Source of the DNA: Candidatus Lloydbacteria bacterium RIFCSPLOWO2_02_FULL_54_12
Lineage (GTDB): Bacteria > Patescibacteriota > Minisyncoccia > Phycocordibacterales > UBA6899
NCBI GenBank assembly: GCA_001819095.1
Contig: MHLS01000060.1
Span: 11,776 to 20,731 of the forward strand
DNA length: 8,956 nt
Direction of reading: 5' to 3'
Part shown: piece by piece, positions 6,471-8,956 of the stretch
Layout: every line of letters begins with the position of its first letter
Position numbering within the stretch: the stretch's first letter is position 1
Made by a program: the position numbers and the translations under genes
The notes under the pieces: model-generated
Told to the model about the DNA's origin: nothing
Databases searched by the model: none
What the model saw: only the letters and a program-made list of their open reading frames with translations

Positions 6471-8180
6471 ATGCCAACACCTGTTGAACAGATCAAAGCG
6501 CGGCTCTCCATCAAGGATGTGGTGGAGTCATACATCAAGTTGACCAAAGCCGGCGGGAACTACCGCGCGCTCTGCCCGTTCCACAACGAGAAGACGCCCT
6601 CTTTTAACGTTTCGCCCTCCCGCGACGGCTATTACTGCTTCGGATGCAACCGCGGCGGAGATATTTTCACGTTCGTACAGGAGATTGAAGGCGTCGACTT
6701 TATCGGTGCGCTCCGCATATTGGCCGACCGCGCCGGAGTTGAACTCAAACGCGAGAACATCGAAGCCAAGAGCGAGCGCGAGCGCTTGCTTGCCGTCATG
6801 GAAGAAGCGACGAATTTCTACGAAGAGCATCTCGAGGACAATTCTGCCGCAAAAGAATATCTCATCGGTCGCGGTTTGGAGGCGGGCACGATCCGGAGCT
6901 TCCGCATCGGCTACGCCCCGCTCGACTGGCGGCTCCTCTACGAGCATCTGCGTGCGAAGAAATTCCTTGATGGCGAGATCGAAAAGGCGGGGCTCACCAA
7001 GAAAGCGGAGGGGAAAGGTTACTACGACCGTTTCCGCGGGCGCATCATGTTTCCCATCTTTGATATCGGCGGACGCGTCGTCGCATTCTCGGGCCGCGTT
7101 TTCGGCGAGCAGAAGACCCCCGACGGGAGCGACAAGTCGGCGACCCTCTTCGGTTACGACCGCGCGAAAATGGCCGCGCGCAAGCAGAACTTCGCTATTC
7201 TCGTCGAAGGGCAGATGGACCTCATCATGGCGCACCAAGCAGGGACCGAGAACACGGTCGCTGTTTCGGGAACGGCGCTCACTGAGCGGCACTTGGCCCT
7301 CCTCAAACGTTTGACCGACAACCTCGTTTTCGCATTCGACGCCGACGACGCAGGGCTTGCGGCGACCACGCGTGCGTTTCAGATTGCTCTTTCCTTGGGC
7401 ATGAGTGTCCGCGTGGCGGCGATACCGGAAGGGAAAGACCCCGCGGACTATATCTTGAAGAACAAAGAAGGCTGGTCGCAGGTCGTCGCCGACGCCAAGC
7501 ACATCGTCGACTTTTATATCACCGCGCTCTCTGCAAAGGGGAGCGACCCGCGTCATTTCCGCAAAGAAGTAGAAACGAAGGTCCTCCCGCTCATCCTCGC
7601 GATGCAGTCGAAGATCGAGCAGGCGCATTTCATCGTCGAGGTCGCACGCAAATTGGGCATTCCCGAAGCCGCCGTCTGGGACGAGGTGAAGCGCTTAAGT
7701 GCCGTCACATCCCTCCTTCCGCCCCGTTCCGACCCACCTGCGCCCGACGTGGCACGTGTCCCGATGCGCACGCGCTGGCAGGTCGCCGAGGAAGAGATCA
7801 TCGCCATTTTGCTTTGGCAGGAGGGACATAAAGAGCCGGCGTTTGATGTGAGCGAGCTCCGCACCTACTACGAGAAGCGCATGGAGGAGCACGGGCTCAC
7901 ACCGCACCGTCCAACGGAAGATGATGAGCGTATTCTCGCCATCAAGGCGGAACATACGTACGAGCATGGGCCGAAGCTCCGCGAGTCGGTGGAAGAAATG
8001 TTGGACACGCTCGAACAGGAGGTCCTCAAAGAGAAGCAGGCGGAGCTGATGAAGAAGATTGTCGACGCCAAGCTCCGCGAGGCGAAGGAGGAAGAAACGA
8101 CGCTTTTGCGTGAATTCCAGTCTATTACTCCTCGGGTGATCGCGCTCGAGGACCGGCGCCTGAAACGCGCACAGCCTTGA
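6471..8180 (+). CDS. dnaG: DNA primase DnaG
   Basis: DnaG makes the short RNA primers for lagging-strand synthesis and works with the replicative helicase. The 569 residues are close to the E. coli length (581). The N-terminal zinc finger has C35, H38, C56 and C59 within CPFHNEKTPSF and YYCFGC. The polymerase core includes FRGRIMFPIFDIGGRVVAFSGR and the basic-ridge segment DKSATLFGYDRAK. Its TOPRIM fold has E246 and D250 in EGQMD and D290/D292 in FDADDAG as metal ligands, then EGKDPADYI. The C-terminal part, about residues 430-569, is helical, charged and poorly conserved, as expected for the helicase-binding domain. I chose ATG 6471 because MPTPVEQIKARLSIKDVVESYIKL matches the family N-terminus. 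An in-frame ATG at 6399 would add 24 non-homologous residues and lies inside the leader hairpin. No Shine-Dalgarno is visible, which would fit low primase expression. The gene ends in TGA 45 nt before rpoD, a pairing known from the macromolecular synthesis operon. Confidence 0.97.
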   Translation: MPTPVEQIKARLSIKDVVESYIKLTKAGGNYRALCPFHNEKTPSFNVSPSRDGYYCFGCNRGGDIFTFVQEIEGVDFIGALRILADRAGVELKRENIEAKSERERLLAVMEEATNFYEEHLEDNSAAKEYLIGRGLEAGTIRSFRIGYAPLDWRLLYEHLRAKKFLDGEIEKAGLTKKAEGKGYYDRFRGRIMFPIFDIGGRVVAFSGRVFGEQKTPDGSDKSATLFGYDRAKMAARKQNFAILVEGQMDLIMAHQAGTENTVAVSGTALTERHLALLKRLTDNLVFAFDADDAGLAATTRAFQIALSLGMSVRVAAIPEGKDPADYILKNKEGWSQVVADAKHIVDFYITALSAKGSDPRHFRKEVETKVLPLILAMQSKIEQAHFIVEVARKLGIPEAAVWDEVKRLSAVTSLLPPRSDPPAPDVARVPMRTRWQVAEEEIIAILLWQEGHKEPAFDVSELRTYYEKRMEEHGLTPHRPTEDDERILAIKAEHTYEHGPKLRESVEEMLDTLEQEVLKEKQAELMKKIVDAKLREAKEEETTLLREFQSITPRVIALEDRRLKRAQP

Positions 8181-8187
8181 TTATACT
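8160..8187 (+). promoter_or_regulatory. Candidate sigma70-type promoter for rpoD
   Basis: TATACT at 8182-8187 matches 5 of 6 bases of the -10 consensus TATAAT. A weak -35 candidate, CTGAAA at 8160-8165, matches 4 of 6 bases of TTGACA with a 16-nt spacer. It overlaps the dnaG stop codon. Initiation would fall near 8194, leaving a leader of about 30 nt before the rpoD ATG. The promoter could let the sigma factor be made independently of primase. It is a by-eye call from an AT-rich patch in a GC-rich region. Confidence 0.35.
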
Positions 8188-8216
8188 GGCCTTTTTCCAC
8201 GTTTACTGATAGATTA

Positions 8217-8228
8217 ATCAACATTATG
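8217..8228 (+). promoter_or_regulatory. rpoD translation start context without Shine-Dalgarno
   Basis: The rpoD ATG at 8226 is preceded directly by ATCAACATT, differing by one base from the nine bases before the rpoC ATG. No AGGAGG-like motif lies in the 20 nt upstream. An 8-bp palindrome, GATTAATC, at 8212-8219 overlaps it. A role in initiation or regulation is inference. Confidence 0.3.
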
Positions 8229-8956
8229 CCAAAGAAGGGAACGACCAAAAAGACGGCTACAAAGCTCCGCGCCAAGGCCGCAAAGAGCGCCAAAAAGCTC
8301 AAAGACGCGAAGAAGCGCGACGCCAAGGCCGCGAAGACCGCTTTGCGGTCGGCCAAGAAGGCGGATGCCAAGTTGAAGCGTCAGGAAGCGAAGGTGCTCG
8401 CAAGGCGGGAGAAATTCGCAACGCCCCCCAAGAAGACGATGACCAAGGAGCGCAAGGCTTTGGAGCACAAGCTCTCCGGCCTCATCACAAAGGGGCGCGA
8501 CCGCGGCTTCATCACCTTCGACGAGATCCTCCGCGTCTTCCCCGAGATCGAGAACAACGTCGACTTCCTCGAAGAGGTGTACGACCGGATGGGCGAGATT
8601 GGCGTCGACATCTTGGAGTCCGGCGGGCTTCTCGAGGTCGCTTCCGACGAAGAGCCGATGCCCGGTGCTTCGAAGAAATATTTGAATACGAAAAGTTCCC
8701 CGTACGACTCGACCCAGATGTATCTCCGCGAAATAGGACAGTATCCGCTCTTAGCCGCCCGCGACGAACGCGAGCTCGCCCAGCGCATTCAGGCCGGCGA
8801 CCTCGAAGCCAAGAATCTCCTCGCACGCGCCAACTTGCGCCTCGTCGTTTCCGTCGCCAAGAAATACGCCGGTCGCTCTCCCGACTTGACCCTCCTTGAC
8901 CTTATCCAAGAGGGGAATCTCGGCCTCTTCCGCGCCGTCGACAAATTTGACTGGTC
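8226..8956 (+). CDS. rpoD: RNA polymerase primary sigma factor RpoD (3' end outside window)
   Basis: This is the housekeeping sigma70/sigmaA factor, which directs core polymerase to promoters. The visible 243 residues run off the window end; regions 2.3 to 4.2 are missing. ATG 8226 is the first start after the dnaG stop in this frame. Residues 1-60 form a very basic tail with 19 Lys, 5 Arg, 15 Ala and only 4 acidic residues. Region 1.1 spans about 79-135 (KGRDRGFITFDEILRVFPEI). Region 1.2 spans about 160-192 (DSTQMYLREIGQYPLL). Region 2.1 spans about 195-214 (NLLARANLRLVVSVAKKYAG), and region 2.2 follows with LLDLIQEGNLGLFRAVDKFDW, the core-binding helix. Having both region 1.1 and a full region 1.2 marks a primary rather than alternative sigma. 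The loop SPDLT between 2.1 and 2.2 is two residues longer than the usual GRGMLFLDL form. Its place after dnaG matches the macromolecular synthesis operon. Confidence 0.95.
   Translation, partial: MPKKGTTKKTATKLRAKAAKSAKKLKDAKKRDAKAAKTALRSAKKADAKLKRQEAKVLARREKFATPPKKTMTKERKALEHKLSGLITKGRDRGFITFDEILRVFPEIENNVDFLEEVYDRMGEIGVDILESGGLLEVASDEEPMPGASKKYLNTKSSPYDSTQMYLREIGQYPLLAARDERELAQRIQAGDLEAKNLLARANLRLVVSVAKKYAGRSPDLTLLDLIQEGNLGLFRAVDKFDW

Noticed and set aside
6528..7628. A 366-codon open frame on the minus strand opposite dnaG
   Set aside because: It mirrors the conserved dnaG frame and comes from GC-biased codons depleted of stops on the other strand. No recognisable domain or start context.
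8172..8198. Possible terminator after dnaG ending in CTTTTTCC
   Set aside because: Only a 3-bp stem (GCC/GGC) can form before the T-run, too weak for an intrinsic terminator.

Overview
The window reads as a chromosomal housekeeping segment, entirely on the + strand, with four genes in the order rpoB (5' end outside the window) - rpoC - dnaG - rpoD (3' end outside the window). They encode the beta and beta' subunits of RNA polymerase, the replicative primase and the primary sigma factor. Coding density is very high. The three complete stops are TAA (rpoB), TAG (rpoC) and TGA (dnaG), each where the family should end, so the standard bacterial code applies and there is no UGA recoding.

Organism (inference): a bacterium, most likely a member of the Candidate Phyla Radiation / Patescibacteria, perhaps a GC-rich Parcubacteria-type lineage. 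Reasons are the compact subunits lacking the E. coli lineage insertions betaSI2 and beta'SI3, the lack of Shine-Dalgarno sequences in front of all three visible starts, a variant loop in sigma region 2 (SPDLT before LLDLIQEGN), a diverged rifampicin pocket, and the gene order. Codon third positions are strongly GC-biased. A search with the RpoB or RpoC protein would settle the placement.

Layout. 1-2529: rpoB from about E. coli residue 375 to the end. 2530-2550: a 21-nt spacer. 2551-6213: rpoC, 1220 residues, with all zinc and catalytic residues in place. 6214-6470: a 257-nt intergenic region, the only sizeable non-coding stretch and the most unusual part. It is almost filled by two consecutive long imperfect palindromes (6214-6341 and 6366-6444); the second contains a pair of 13-bp dyads, AAGGTCGGACCTT and AAGGTCCGACCTT. 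6471-8180: dnaG, 569 residues. 8181-8225: a 45-nt spacer with a plausible promoter -10 box. 8226-8956: rpoD, first 243 residues, with a Lys/Ala-rich tail before region 1.1.

How it fits together. rpoBC supplies the core polymerase, rpoD the sigma factor that gives it promoter specificity, and dnaG the primers for replication. In E. coli dnaG and rpoD sit together in the macromolecular synthesis operon (rpsU-dnaG-rpoD), while rpoBC lies in a ribosomal-protein operon. Here the two blocks are joined. The structured spacer before dnaG is where polymerase-gene transcription could be separated from, or tuned relative to, primase expression. No mobile genes, CRISPR arrays, tRNAs or rRNAs were seen. 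I found no wholly new gene system; the structured rpoC-dnaG spacer is the best candidate for something undescribed.
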